From assembly GCF_000282315.2 (NCBI RefSeq), contig NZ_AKJN02000011.1, positions 310,001 to 374,000 of the forward strand: a stretch of DNA of 64,000 nt, in the 5' to 3' direction. Every line of letters starts with the position of its first letter. Within the stretch, counting starts at the first letter, position 1. This DNA is from Pseudomonas sp. GM41(2012). Lineage in GTDB: Bacteria > Pseudomonadota > Gammaproteobacteria > Pseudomonadales > Pseudomonadaceae. Under the pieces are notes generated by a model. It saw only the letters and a program-made list of their open reading frames with translations. It searched no databases and was not told where the DNA came from. Shown piece after piece: positions 33,726-43,117 of this stretch. A program made the position numbers and the translations under genes.

Positions 33726-34160
33726 ATGACGCTGTCATCCGCTGCTTCAGCCCGCCTCATCCGCATCGCCGCTGCCCTGTTGATCGGCCCGGACGGCCGC
33801 ACGCTGTTGGTCCGCAAGCGCGGCACCGAAGCGTTCATGCAGCCGGGGGGCAAGATCGAAGCCCATGAGCAACCGGTCCAGGCGCTGGCCCGTGAACTGG
33901 AAGAAGAGTTGGGGCTGGTCATCGATCCGGCACACGCCACGTATCTCGGGCAATTCTCGGCCCCGGCCGCCAATGAGCCGGGTTTTACCGTCCAGGCCGA
34001 ACTCTTTCAGCTGACCATCGATTCAGACGTATCGCCTGCGGCGGAGATCGAAGAGGTGCGCTGGATCGACCCGACCACTGACGGCAATGTCACGCTGGCG
34101 CCATTGACACGGGACCTGATCCTGCCGTTTTATCGTGCCTCGTTAACCGCGATCGCTTGA
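33726..34160 (+). CDS. Nudix hydrolase
   Basis: A 144-residue Nudix protein with the signature GGKIEAHEQPVQALARELEE followed by ELGL (G-x5-E-x7-REUxEExGU). The AALLIGPDGRTLLVRKRGTE opening and QPGGKIE are typical of nucleotide or 8-oxo-dGTP-type hydrolases, but substrate cannot be assigned. It is the first of three same-strand genes (Nudix, LysE, GNAT) with short gaps, suggesting an operon; the LysE start is 26 bp after its stop. The product is cytoplasmic. Confidence 0.83.
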   Translation: MTLSSAASARLIRIAAALLIGPDGRTLLVRKRGTEAFMQPGGKIEAHEQPVQALARELEEELGLVIDPAHATYLGQFSAPAANEPGFTVQAELFQLTIDSDVSPAAEIEEVRWIDPTTDGNVTLAPLTRDLILPFYRASLTAIA

Positions 34161-34186
34161 TCATTTCTGGACTAAAGGACTTGCCC

Positions 34187-34825
34187 ATGATCCCGCTTCA
34201 AGACTTGCTGATTTTCGCCGCTGCCGCGTTGCTGATGGTGCTGACGCCGGGGCCGAACATGATTTACCTGATCTCCCGTTCGATCTGCCAGGGCCGCAAG
34301 GCCGGTGTGACCTCGTTGCTCGGTGTGGTCGCCGGGTTTTTCGTGCACCTGTTCGCGGCCGCTGCCGGTTTGACCGCGGTGTTTCTGGCGGTGCCGATGG
34401 CCTACGAAGTGCTGAAGTGGGCTGGTGCGCTGTACCTGATGTGGTTGGCCTGGCAAGCCGTCAAACCGGGGGCGCGTTCACCGTTCGAGGCGCAGCAGTT
34501 GCCGCCGGACTCGTCGCGCAAACTGATCACCATGGGCTTTCTGACCAGCGCCCTGAACCCGAAGATCGCCGTGTTTTATTTGTCGGTGTTCCCGCAGTTC
34601 ATTACGCCTGAGCATGGCTCGGTGTTCACTCAAAGCATCACGCTGGGGCTGACTCAGATCGGCGTCAGTTTCAGCGTCAATCTGCTGATCGCACTGTTCG
34701 CCGCGGGCATCGCCTCCTGGTTCGTCAACAACCCGTCCTGGCTGGCAATGCAGCGCTATTTCATGGGGTTCGTGCTGTCGGCGCTGGCGGTGCGACTGAT
34801 GCTGGAACAACGACGGATGGCTTGA
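34187..34825 (+). CDS. LysE/RhtB-family amino acid exporter
   Basis: A 212-residue membrane protein with about six helices. The family start is clear: LLMVLTPGPNMIYLISRSIC and QGRKAGVTSLLGVVAGFFVH; NPKIAVFYLSVFPQF is the second hallmark. The ATG at 34187 has AAAGGA eight bases upstream; a further-upstream in-frame ATG overlaps the Nudix stop and lacks this. By family it exports amino acids or their derivatives across the inner membrane. The GNAT gene begins immediately after its stop. Confidence 0.86.
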   Translation: MIPLQDLLIFAAAALLMVLTPGPNMIYLISRSICQGRKAGVTSLLGVVAGFFVHLFAAAAGLTAVFLAVPMAYEVLKWAGALYLMWLAWQAVKPGARSPFEAQQLPPDSSRKLITMGFLTSALNPKIAVFYLSVFPQFITPEHGSVFTQSITLGLTQIGVSFSVNLLIALFAAGIASWFVNNPSWLAMQRYFMGFVLSALAVRLMLEQRRMA

Positions 34826-34827
34826 AC

Positions 34828-35325
34828 ATGTGGATTGAACGGCTTGATGCCAGTCATGCCCTGGATTATCGGGCGCTGATGCTCGAAGCCTATGACCTGC
34901 ATCCCCAGGCGTTTACCTCCAGCGTGCGCGAACGCGCCGTGATGCCGCTGAGTTGGTGGGAATCACGCCTGAGCAACAAGCTGGACGTGGTGTTCGGCGC
35001 GTTCGAAGGCGGTGAGTTGGCGGGCATCGTCGGCCTGGCCTTCGAGCCTCGGGAAAAGGCCCGGCACAAGGCGACATTGTTTGGCATGTACGTGTCCGGC
35101 AAGGTCCGGCAACGCGGGGTCGGTTATCACCTGGTGCAGGCTGCCCTGGCTGAAGCGCAGGACCATAAAGGTCTGAGGCTGATTCAGCTGACCGTCACTG
35201 CTGGTAATGAGGCCGCGTTCAAGTTGTACCAGCGTTGCGGCTTCATCCAGTTTGGCCTGGAACCGCTGGCGGTACGGGTGGGCGAGGACTACTTCGACAA
35301 AATCCACATGTGGCGTGAACTCTGA
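34828..35325 (+). CDS. GNAT-family N-acetyltransferase
   Basis: A 165-residue acetyltransferase. The acetyl-CoA loop VRQRGVGYHLVQAAL matches the R/Q-x-x-G-x-G/A pattern, followed by LIQLTVTAGNEAAFKLYQRC and GF, the usual GNAT motif B end. The ATG at 34828 follows the LysE stop by two bases; a TTG two codons earlier overlaps that stop and is less likely. Linkage to an exporter and a Nudix enzyme suggests detoxification or modification of a small amine, but the substrate is unknown. Confidence 0.82.
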   Translation: MWIERLDASHALDYRALMLEAYDLHPQAFTSSVRERAVMPLSWWESRLSNKLDVVFGAFEGGELAGIVGLAFEPREKARHKATLFGMYVSGKVRQRGVGYHLVQAALAEAQDHKGLRLIQLTVTAGNEAAFKLYQRCGFIQFGLEPLAVRVGEDYFDKIHMWREL

Positions 35326-35340
35326 GTCCACCGCAATCCC

Positions 35341-35447
35341 CTGTAGGAGCATGGCTTGCCCGCGATGAACGATAACGCGGTCTGTCTGAATGACCCCGCC
35401 GCGCCCATCGCGGGCAAGTCGGATCGCCGCACCGCTTGCTCCTACAG
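35341..35447. repeat. REP pair (REPIN-like), asymmetric, GTAGGAGCATGGCTTGCCCGCGATG type
   Basis: A left arm at 35341-35367 and a longer right arm at 35406-35447 share GTAGGAGC and the TTGCCCGCGATG core. The right arm carries an insertion (GTCGGATCGCCGCACC) in place of the matching bases, so it is a decayed or expanded copy. It lies between the GNAT gene and metR. Confidence 0.78.
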
Positions 35448-35459
35448 GTTTGTGGTGTA

Positions 35460-36377
35460 CTAGCGAACGGCGCTGACGCCATCGAGTGTCGAGAACGATG
35501 TGTCCTTGGCCGTCAGCAGGAAGTCGCGCATGTACGGCGCGTCCAGCATGTCGGCGCGAATCCCGGCGTACAGCGTCGCAAACAAACCTTTCTCGCCCAG
35601 CCGCTTGGCCTTCACATAACCCCGTGAGCTGTATTCATGCAGCGCCCAATGGGGCATGCCGCACACGCCGCGACCGCTGGCCACCAATTGCATCATCATC
35701 ACCGTCAGTTCCGACGTGCGCACCTGAGCCGGTTCGATATCGGCCGGTTCGAGGAAACGGGTGAAGATGTCCAGACGATCACGCTCCACCGGGTAGGTGA
35801 TCAGCGTTTCGGTGAGCAAATCCTCAGGGACGATGTAGGCCTTGCTCGCCAAACGGTGCTGATTGGCGACCGCGAGCATCGCTTCATAGGTGAACAACGG
35901 CACGTAAGTGATCCCGGCCAGTTCCAGCGGGTCGGAGGTCACCACCAAATCCAGATCGCCACGGGCCAGCGCAGGCAGCGGGGCGAATGAGAACCCTGAG
36001 GCCAGGTCCAGTTCGACTTCCGGCCAGGCATCGCGGAACTGGTCGATGGTCGGCATCAGCCACTGAAAGCAACTGTGACACTCGATCGCCATGTGCAAAC
36101 GCCCGGCAGTGCCACCGGCCAGCCGCGCGATATCGCGCTCGGCGCCGCGCAGCAACGGCAGAGTGGCGTCGGCCAGTTGCAGCAGTCGCAAACCGGCGCT
36201 GGTGAAGCGCACCGGTTTGGTCTTGCGCACGAACAACGGCATGCCCATGCGCTCTTCCAGTTCCTTGAACTGGTGGGACAGGGCCGACTGCGTCAGGTGC
36301 AAGCGGTCGGCCGCATCCACCAGGCTATCGGCTTCGCGCAAGGCATGCAGGGTCTTCAGGTGACGGATTTCAAGCAC
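35460..36377 (-). CDS. metR: MetR, LysR-type activator of methionine synthesis genes
   Basis: A 305-residue LysR-family regulator, 119 bp from the divergent metE. The winged HTH is at residues ~1-60 (DSLVDAADRLHLTQSALSHQ, FKELEERMGMPLFVRK), and AIECHSCFQWLMPTIDQF is diagnostic of MetR. I prefer the GTG at 36377, giving MLEIRHLKTL like E. coli MIEVKHLKTL, with GGAG six bases upstream; the ATG at 36389 would add four residues and has no ribosome site. By family it activates metE with homocysteine as coactivator and represses itself. The divergent arrangement is the classical one. Confidence 0.9.
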   Translation of the reverse strand: MLEIRHLKTLHALREADSLVDAADRLHLTQSALSHQFKELEERMGMPLFVRKTKPVRFTSAGLRLLQLADATLPLLRGAERDIARLAGGTAGRLHMAIECHSCFQWLMPTIDQFRDAWPEVELDLASGFSFAPLPALARGDLDLVVTSDPLELAGITYVPLFTYEAMLAVANQHRLASKAYIVPEDLLTETLITYPVERDRLDIFTRFLEPADIEPAQVRTSELTVMMMQLVASGRGVCGMPHWALHEYSSRGYVKAKRLGEKGLFATLYAGIRADMLDAPYMRDFLLTAKDTSFSTLDGVSAVR

Positions 36378-36419
36378 CGGTGGCTCCATGAGGAAAACTT
36401 GTGATCAACACGAAAAGGT

Positions 36420-36432
36420 TGAGTTTGTCTCA
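36420..36432. promoter_or_regulatory. Candidate MetR site between metR and metE
   Basis: TGAG-TTTGT-CTCA is an interrupted palindrome in the 119-bp divergent region. It resembles, but does not equal, the enterobacterial MetR pattern TGAA-N5-TTCA. No room exists here for a cobalamin riboswitch. Confidence 0.4.
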
Positions 36433-36495
36433 TGTTGGGTTAGCTGTCGACAATAGCGCCATGTTTTACAGCATCTTTTATGGGAGCAATTTCAC

Positions 36496-38808
36496 ATGGC
36501 CTTGGCCCACACACTTGGTTTCCCGCGCATCGGCGCTGACCGCGAACTGAAAAAAGCCCTCGAATCCTACTGGAAGGGCGATCTGGATCAGGACGCGCTG
36601 AAAAGCGTCGGCCGCCAATTGCGCGCCACCCATTGGCAATTGCAGAAAGACGCCGGAATCGACCTGCTGCCCGTGGGCGACTTCGCCTGGTACGACCAGG
36701 TCCTGACCCATTCCTTGACCTTCGGGGTGATCCCCGAGCGTTTCGACAGCGCCAAGGACTCGCGCGGCCTGCCGACCCTCGACACCCTGTTCGCCATGGC
36801 CCGTGGCGCCACGACTGCCTGCTGCGGCGGCGAACACAGCAAAGCGCAATACGCCCAGGAACTGACCAAGTGGTTCGACACCAACTACCACTACCTGGTC
36901 CCGGAGTTCACCGCTGACCAGCAGTTCAAGCTGAGCTGGGAACAGCTGTTCGACGAAGTCGACGAGGCGAAGGCCCTCGGCCACAACGTCAAACCGGTGA
37001 TCATCGGCCCACTGACTTACCTGTGGCTGGGCAAAGCCAAAGGCAATGATTTCGACAAACTCGACCTATTGGAACGCCTGCTGCCGATCTACGGCGAAAT
37101 CCTCGGCCGACTCGCCGCTCAAGGCGTGGAGTGGGTGCAGATCGACGAACCGATCCTGACCCTTGACCTGCCTCAGGCGTGGAAAAACGCTTTCGAACGC
37201 GCCTATCACATCCTTCAATACTCGCCGCTGAAAAAACTGGTGGCGACCTACTTCAGCGGTCTGGAAGACAACCTCGGCCTGGCGGTCAGCCTGCCAGTGC
37301 AAGGCTTGCACATCGATGCGGTGCGCGCCCCGGATCAACTCGGCCAGGTGCTGGATCGTCTGCCGACCTACAAGATTCTCTCGGTAGGCCTGGTCAACGG
37401 TCGCAACGTCTGGCGCTGCGAACTGGAGCAAGTGCTGGCGCAACTGCAGCCGGCCCAGGAACGCTTTGGCGACAACCTGTGGGTCAGCAGTTCCTGCTCG
37501 CTGCTGCACAGCCCGGTGGATCTGGATCGCGAAGACAAACTCGACCCGGAACTGAAAAGCTGGCTGGCCTTTGCCGTGCAGAAGTGCGGCGAAATTGCCG
37601 TGCTGCGCGATGCCCTGAACGACCCGCAATCACCCAAGGTGCAAGCTGCACTCGCCGAAAGCCGTGCGATTCAGGCCAGTCGCGCCGAGTCGCCGCGTAT
37701 TCACAAAGATGAAGTGCAGGCACGGATAAACGCCATCAGTGACAAGGACAGCCAACGCCACTCGCCGTTTGCCAAACGCATCGAGCAGCAGCGTGCGCGG
37801 TTGAAACTGCCGGCCTTCCCGACCACCACCATCGGCTCGTTCCCGCAGACCGGTTCGATTCGTCTGGCACGCCAGGCGTTCAAGCAAGGCAAGCTGTCGG
37901 CCAACGATTACACCGACGCCATGCACAGCGAAATCCGCCATGCCGTGCAAGTCCAAGAACGCCTGGGCCTGGACGTGTTGGTACACGGTGAAGCCGAACG
38001 CAACGACATGGTCGAGTACTTCGCCGAGCAACTGGACGGCTACCTGTTCACCCGTTTCGGCTGGGTGCAAAGCTACGGTTCGCGCTGCGTGAAACCGGCG
38101 ATCATCTACGGCGACCTGAGTCGTCCGAACGCCATGACCGTCGACTGGATCACCTATGCGCAAAGCCTGACCGACAAGGTCATGAAGGGCATGCTCACCG
38201 GCCCCGTGACCATGCTGATGTGGTCGTTCCCGCGGGAAGACGTCTCGCGCAAAATCCAGGCGCAGCAACTGGCGCTGGCTTTGCGTGACGAAGTGGTGGA
38301 TCTGGAAAGCGCCGGTATCAAAATCGTGCAAATCGACGAAGCCGCCTTCCGTGAAGGCTTGCCGCTACGTCGGGCGCAATGGCAGGAATACCTCGACTGG
38401 GCGGTGGAAGCGTTCCGCTTGAGCGCCTCCGGTGTACGTGACGAAACCCAGATCCACACGCATATGTGCTACAGCGAATTCAACGACGTGATCGATTCCA
38501 TTGCGGCGATGGATGCCGACGTGATCACCATCGAAACCTCGCGCTCGGACATGGAATTGCTGGAGGCTTTTGAGGCCTTCGACTACCCGAACGACATTGG
38601 CCCGGGCGTGTATGACATCCACTCGCCTCGGGTGCCGGACACGGCCGAAATGGTCAAGTTGATGAGCAAAGCCGTGAAGCGCATTCCGGCCGAGCGGTTG
38701 TGGGTGAATCCGGATTGCGGGTTGAAGACTCGTGCGTGGCCGGAGACGGAAGCCGCGCTGGTGAACATGGTGGCGGCGGCGCGGCAGTTGCGCGGTCAGT
38801 TGGCTTAA
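36496..38808 (+). CDS. metE: MetE, cobalamin-independent methionine synthase
   Basis: A 770-residue enzyme, full length for the family (about 755-765). The N-terminal half starts LAHTLGFPRIGADRELKKAL; the C-terminal barrel contains FPTTTIGSFPQTGSIRLARQ, HGEAERNDMVEYFAEQLDGY and MLTGPVTMLMWSFPR. The zinc ligands are visible as His and Cys in QIHTHMCYSEF, Glu in the TIETSRSDMELL segment and Cys in VNPDCGLKTR. It transfers methyl from 5-methyltetrahydrofolate polyglutamate to homocysteine in the cytoplasm. GGGAG precedes the ATG. Divergent metR indicates MetR activation. A terminator follows at 38883. Confidence 0.97.
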   Translation: MALAHTLGFPRIGADRELKKALESYWKGDLDQDALKSVGRQLRATHWQLQKDAGIDLLPVGDFAWYDQVLTHSLTFGVIPERFDSAKDSRGLPTLDTLFAMARGATTACCGGEHSKAQYAQELTKWFDTNYHYLVPEFTADQQFKLSWEQLFDEVDEAKALGHNVKPVIIGPLTYLWLGKAKGNDFDKLDLLERLLPIYGEILGRLAAQGVEWVQIDEPILTLDLPQAWKNAFERAYHILQYSPLKKLVATYFSGLEDNLGLAVSLPVQGLHIDAVRAPDQLGQVLDRLPTYKILSVGLVNGRNVWRCELEQVLAQLQPAQERFGDNLWVSSSCSLLHSPVDLDREDKLDPELKSWLAFAVQKCGEIAVLRDALNDPQSPKVQAALAESRAIQASRAESPRIHKDEVQARINAISDKDSQRHSPFAKRIEQQRARLKLPAFPTTTIGSFPQTGSIRLARQAFKQGKLSANDYTDAMHSEIRHAVQVQERLGLDVLVHGEAERNDMVEYFAEQLDGYLFTRFGWVQSYGSRCVKPAIIYGDLSRPNAMTVDWITYAQSLTDKVMKGMLTGPVTMLMWSFPREDVSRKIQAQQLALALRDEVVDLESAGIKIVQIDEAAFREGLPLRRAQWQEYLDWAVEAFRLSASGVRDETQIHTHMCYSEFNDVIDSIAAMDADVITIETSRSDMELLEAFEAFDYPNDIGPGVYDIHSPRVPDTAEMVKLMSKAVKRIPAERLWVNPDCGLKTRAWPETEAALVNMVAAARQLRGQLA

Positions 38809-38882
38809 GGCAGGCAAAACTGAGGAAACGGCAGTTCCGTAAAGGCAGCGCGCGCGAGCCTTTCATCACTGCAATGGATAGA

Positions 38883-38911
38883 CCCGCCGACTGCGAGATC
38901 GGCGGGTTTTT
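38883..38911 (+). terminator. Rho-independent terminator of metE
   Basis: CCCGCCGA (38883-38890) pairs with TCGGCGGG (38899-38906) with an 8-base loop, then TTTTT. It ends about 5 bp before the stop of the convergent gene. Confidence 0.88.
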
Positions 38912-38915
38912 ACGA

Positions 38916-41810
38916 TTAAGCTCTACTCACCTGAATCCAGGCCATGTCCCAATCGTTACCCACGCCACTGGCCTCAAGGCTATCGATGTATAACGTCAAC
39001 TGTGGAGTGGTTGAGCTGAAAGCGATCGTAAAGTTGTACATGGTTGCAGTCGTAATGCTCCAGGCCTGCCCATTTGACTGGTCGGTGCGTAGCCTGATGA
39101 GTGGTGGCGCGTAATGAGGATAGAAACGTGCAATCCGAATAGTGAAGTAGTAGGTCACATTGGGTTGCAGGTTGTAGAACCTCTTGTATAGCAAGTTTCC
39201 GCTGGACCAATTGGTATAGGTGTAGTTGTTGAGTACGTATTGCCCATGATTGACATGAAAGGTCAGGTCCCGGGGCTGAATGGCAGAGCCTGTTGCCCAG
39301 CCGTTGAAGTGACGATTGTTGAAGTTGGTGATTTCGTACGATAGCCCCTGTTGCACCGTGAAGGCGTAGGTGAGCGAGGTTTTATTACTGCCGTCGGTGG
39401 TCCGTGCGGTAATGGAGTGACCGCCGAACGAAAAATTGCGCGCCGGCAGGGTCCAGCTTCCGGTTTCAGTGGCTGTGACCGGTCCCAGCAGGGTGCCGCC
39501 ATCGTAGATATCGATCCGATGTCCTGGTGAGGCCGAGCCGTTGATGCTGATATTGCTCTGGTAGTAAGTGGCACCGTTGTTCGGGATCGTCGAGCCGCCA
39601 GCCTGTACCGAGTCGATGATGGGCGTCTGCGATTCCTGCACAATGAAGGCCCAGATGGCGGAGGGCCGGTTGGTGCCGGGGTTCTGCACGGTGAAACTGT
39701 ACGAGCCCGGCGCCAGGGTGGTGAGGGTGTGTGACCAGGTTTTCCCGGCGGTGGAGGTCAGTGTGGTGACAATCACGCCGTGGTTGCGCAGTTCTACGGG
39801 GACACTCACCCCGGCAGTGCCGGTCAGCGTTGCACGGGTGGCAAACGTCTGGCTGTTGCGTGGGATGTCGTTGCCATTGCCGTCTTTGACGGTCGTGATG
39901 TCCGGGTTAGGAATCGGCGAGCCGATGTTCAATCGCAGCCGTTCCGAAACCCGTTGGGTTTTGGTAAAGGGGTTGGTGACGGTATAGACCAGCTCGACGG
40001 TGTTGTTCCGATTGGCCAGCAGTTTCTCGTTGGGCACGATTTGCGTGAAGTCTATGCCCACCATTTCAGGCTGCACTTCTATAGGCGGTGACGACCAGGA
40101 GTCCTGCTGGGTGGCCCCGATGAAACTGAACCTGAGGACGTAAAAGGCGCGTATGGAGGGATTGGGTTTGATGGTGACCACGGCACCGTTGGGTACATCT
40201 TCGGGGATCAACACACCGTCTTTCGCGTCCTTGACTTCCGGTGGCGGTAATTCAGCCGTGATGTCGCCGATTTCCAGCACCAGGGTTTCGGAACCCACGT
40301 CTTCAGTGTCTTTGCGGCGGACGGTGTATTCGACGTGTACCTTGGCCCCTTCCCATTTTTCAATATGGGCTTTGGGTACGGTGAACTCGATGTCCTTGTC
40401 CACCATGTCCTTATCAACGGGGCTGGACGCCGCGTAGAAATCCTCTATACCCACCACCGTTATGACGTACCAGTAAATGTAAATGACATCATGGAGAATG
40501 ATGGCGCCTGGCTGGCTTTTCACGATCACGTGGGCCGGGTCGGTGTCTACCGCGACAGACCCCCCTTTGGCTTCAGGCACCACCGGTGCAGCCAGCTTCA
40601 GGGGCATGCCGATCATCTTGGCGTAGGCCGTGCGTGAATAGCGCGGGATATCAGGCGTGGCGGCTTGGGTCAGGCGGTAGTCGACTTTGGCGTAACCCCG
40701 AGCAATCAGGTGGACCCGGTCATAGGGAATCATGAACGAGTGAGAGCGGCCTGGCGCTTCGGGTTTCCATTGCATATCCACGGGGACCTGGCGGCCACCA
40801 GCGCTGACGCCACGCCAGCTCAGGTCCACCACGTCTCCTGACACAAAACGGACCGACGAAGTTATGCTCGTTTCGACGTCCTCACCCCGCAGTGCATCAA
40901 GGTCGAGCTGGTCATCGTCATCCGCCTTCTCGATAACCGGGGCGTCGAGCAGCACCAGAGTAGGGTCGAACCGGAAGAAGATCGGAGGCGCAAAGGCGGC
41001 ACTCTGATTCCCTACCACATCCTGAAGGCGATAAGTGAGCAGCAAAGGATTTACGGGGGGCAGGTCTTTCAGGTCGTCTTTATGGAGGGTGAACGTCACG
41101 GGCTTGCCAACCTGGTCGGCGGTGATCAGGGGCAGCCTGAATTCTTTACTGCCCCACAAGACAAAAATGGTGGAGTTCTTGCGCATGTTCACGTAGGGCG
41201 CGATGGTGATGGGCAACCCGTCGTTTTTATCCAGATAATCCTTGGTGACGCCGTTCCTCAGGACTGTCGGATCCACCTCGATAGGTGCCAGTCCTTGATG
41301 GTAGGGCTCCTTCTCATCCGGGTCCGGTCCGCCGGGCAGGTTGGTTTTGATCAGTACCGTCAAGGGCGGTGAGCGTTCGTAGTCGCCCCCGGGATTGCTG
41401 ATTCTGCGTACGCCTACAACCATATCGCACACGCCGTCGGGCAACTGATCCTTTTTTATGGTCGGGAACATCCGATTATCCACTTGAGAGACATCGACAG
41501 TGCCGCTCACAAGCGTGATCGGGTTCCCCGGCGAGTAGATCGCTTCAATTTTCCATTCATCGCCTTTAAACATGTTGAGCCACGGGTCGATTACCACATT
41601 CAACTCTGTTGGCTGGTCTTTTCCGTCCAGGAACGCGAGTCGATTGATACCACCGTGGACGCCCTCATCCGCTGGCAGCTCGGGGACAAACCCGGATATC
41701 AAGAGCGGATCAATGCTATTGACTCTGATATCGCCGGGTTTCGGCAGAGGGGGAAGCAGGTCAATTTGCCGTGCTTTGACAGGGGGCTCGGGTGTGTTGA
41801 AAACGCTCAT
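38916..41810 (-). CDS. Large beta-rich multidomain protein of unknown function (Ig-like modules)
   Basis: A 964-residue protein with no signal peptide and no membrane helix. It appears to be a chain of beta-sandwich modules. The N-terminal half has repeated units with LPGGPDPDEKEP linkers and VVDLSWRG strands. A central part (~480-660) has EYTVRRKDTEDVGSETLVLE-type strands. Two bacterial Ig-like repeats follow (~665-835), each with a TGSWTLPARNFSFGGHSIT-like ending. A C-terminal module (~840-964) is rich in Tyr, Asn and Trp and may be a carbohydrate-binding-like sandwich. The first ~370 residues align with the neighbour at 41845. It lies downstream of the toxin-like gene on the same strand. 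I do not recognise the family; secretion would need a signal-less route. Confidence 0.72.
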   Translation of the reverse strand: MSVFNTPEPPVKARQIDLLPPLPKPGDIRVNSIDPLLISGFVPELPADEGVHGGINRLAFLDGKDQPTELNVVIDPWLNMFKGDEWKIEAIYSPGNPITLVSGTVDVSQVDNRMFPTIKKDQLPDGVCDMVVGVRRISNPGGDYERSPPLTVLIKTNLPGGPDPDEKEPYHQGLAPIEVDPTVLRNGVTKDYLDKNDGLPITIAPYVNMRKNSTIFVLWGSKEFRLPLITADQVGKPVTFTLHKDDLKDLPPVNPLLLTYRLQDVVGNQSAAFAPPIFFRFDPTLVLLDAPVIEKADDDDQLDLDALRGEDVETSITSSVRFVSGDVVDLSWRGVSAGGRQVPVDMQWKPEAPGRSHSFMIPYDRVHLIARGYAKVDYRLTQAATPDIPRYSRTAYAKMIGMPLKLAAPVVPEAKGGSVAVDTDPAHVIVKSQPGAIILHDVIYIYWYVITVVGIEDFYAASSPVDKDMVDKDIEFTVPKAHIEKWEGAKVHVEYTVRRKDTEDVGSETLVLEIGDITAELPPPEVKDAKDGVLIPEDVPNGAVVTIKPNPSIRAFYVLRFSFIGATQQDSWSSPPIEVQPEMVGIDFTQIVPNEKLLANRNNTVELVYTVTNPFTKTQRVSERLRLNIGSPIPNPDITTVKDGNGNDIPRNSQTFATRATLTGTAGVSVPVELRNHGVIVTTLTSTAGKTWSHTLTTLAPGSYSFTVQNPGTNRPSAIWAFIVQESQTPIIDSVQAGGSTIPNNGATYYQSNISINGSASPGHRIDIYDGGTLLGPVTATETGSWTLPARNFSFGGHSITARTTDGSNKTSLTYAFTVQQGLSYEITNFNNRHFNGWATGSAIQPRDLTFHVNHGQYVLNNYTYTNWSSGNLLYKRFYNLQPNVTYYFTIRIARFYPHYAPPLIRLRTDQSNGQAWSITTATMYNFTIAFSSTTPQLTLYIDSLEASGVGNDWDMAWIQVSRA

Positions 41811-41844
41811 GGCGTATTACCTCTCAAAAAGTGGGTAATGGGAG

Positions 41845-42972
41845 TCAATCGATTCTGCGGGTGTTGCCGACAATGAAGACCTGGACGTACTTCGAGAGTC
41901 GGCGTTCGCCGCTGGCGGTGACTTGCGTATACGCCACGTTGGCAAACCCACCGGCCAGGCGCTGAACCACAGCGTTAGGCACTTCGAAGGTCAGTTCTGT
42001 TTCGGGGGCGCCTGTCGTAGACGTGACTGTCTGAGAGCTGGTGAACGGCTGGGGCAGGCCCGTGCGGGGTTCACCTCGCCAGTCGAGTTCCACCACATCC
42101 GTTGGGGCAAATACCGACGCTGGGGTTAAAACCGTCACTTTGACGGACTTGGCCCCTAGTGCAGTCATGTAGATGGCGTTGTCCTGATCGGTTTCGGACA
42201 CCTTCGGGGCGGGCAGGCGTTGTGCGTGGTTGGCGTCCTGGATGTCGACCATCAACCCGATGGAGTGGTCAGAGGCCATGTTGCCCACCTCGTCTGTTAC
42301 CCAGTACTGAAGCAAGGCCTGGCCACTGCCATCGGCCGCGATCATTTCCTGGGAAATCGTGAGCTCCACCGATTGACCGATCTCGGACTTCAGAACCTTG
42401 TGTGCGATGCGCCAGCCGACATACTGAAACGCTACGGTGTCGTTGTGGCGCATGCCTTGCCAGGGCTGCACGGTGACAATGACGTCCTGTGTGCCGTCGA
42501 TGACCGACGGAGTAATGACGGGGGCCCGCAATAACCGGTGACCCGGGTATTCCGGTTGTGGATCGATTCCGCCGGGCAGTTCGGTTTTGGCGAACACCTC
42601 AAGATGCCCCGACTCCACGCCATTGACTCGGTAGAACCAGGTACTGAACCCCTCGGGAATGTCTTTGACCTGGATTCTTTTCGAGAGCGCATCGCCGTTA
42701 TAGCCACTTGGCACGTCGAACCAGATGATCGGCAGGGCGGGCGAGGTCGGGTGGCGAATGAACACTTCCACCCGGTCACCGACGAAGATTTGTGTGGGGG
42801 GAATAACGATCTCCATACCGTTGATGTTGCCTCGGGCCAGCGTTCGGTTGATGCCGACATCCGCGCCTTCGATCCCCTCGCGGGCGCCGGGTATATAAAT
42901 CCAGCTTTCGCTCACGGTCGAACTGGCAAAGCGGGCCGGGCTGTTTTCCACCAGTAATTCGTCAGTACTCAT
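41845..42972 (-). CDS. Beta-rich protein of unknown function, paralogue of the N-terminal part of 38916-41810
   Basis: A 375-residue soluble protein without signal peptide. It shares the modular pattern of its larger neighbour: a SWIYIPGAREGIEGADVGIN opening, the linker LPGGIDPQPEYPGH (compare LPGGPDPDEKEPYH), VQPWQGMRHNDTVAFQ versus IAPYVNMRKNSTIFVL, and VVELDWRGEPRTG versus VVDLSWRGVSAGG. It lacks the C-terminal Ig-like and Tyr/Asn-rich parts. Only 34 bp separate it from the downstream gene, so both are probably one transcript; the toxin-like gene lies 177 bp upstream. It may be a truncated duplicate or a partner subunit. Function unknown. Confidence 0.72.
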   Translation of the reverse strand: MSTDELLVENSPARFASSTVSESWIYIPGAREGIEGADVGINRTLARGNINGMEIVIPPTQIFVGDRVEVFIRHPTSPALPIIWFDVPSGYNGDALSKRIQVKDIPEGFSTWFYRVNGVESGHLEVFAKTELPGGIDPQPEYPGHRLLRAPVITPSVIDGTQDVIVTVQPWQGMRHNDTVAFQYVGWRIAHKVLKSEIGQSVELTISQEMIAADGSGQALLQYWVTDEVGNMASDHSIGLMVDIQDANHAQRLPAPKVSETDQDNAIYMTALGAKSVKVTVLTPASVFAPTDVVELDWRGEPRTGLPQPFTSSQTVTSTTGAPETELTFEVPNAVVQRLAGGFANVAYTQVTASGERRLSKYVQVFIVGNTRRID

Positions 42973-43117
42973 GATGTGTACTCAAGTCAGAACAGACTGA
43001 AGCCGCCAGATCGCAGCGGATGGGCTTTTATTTAAGGTTCTGGCGTTGAAAGCGGCTACTGTCAAATGTGACAGGTCAATGCACTTTTCGGACGAGTGGC
43101 AAACTTCGGCCGCCCGC

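Noticed and set aside
36378..36495. Cobalamin riboswitch upstream of metE
   Set aside because: The metR-metE gap is only 118 bp and lacks the B12-box and required stems.
38916..41810. Classical autotransporter or RTX adhesin
   Set aside because: No signal peptide, no C-terminal beta-barrel and no GGxGxD calcium repeats are visible.
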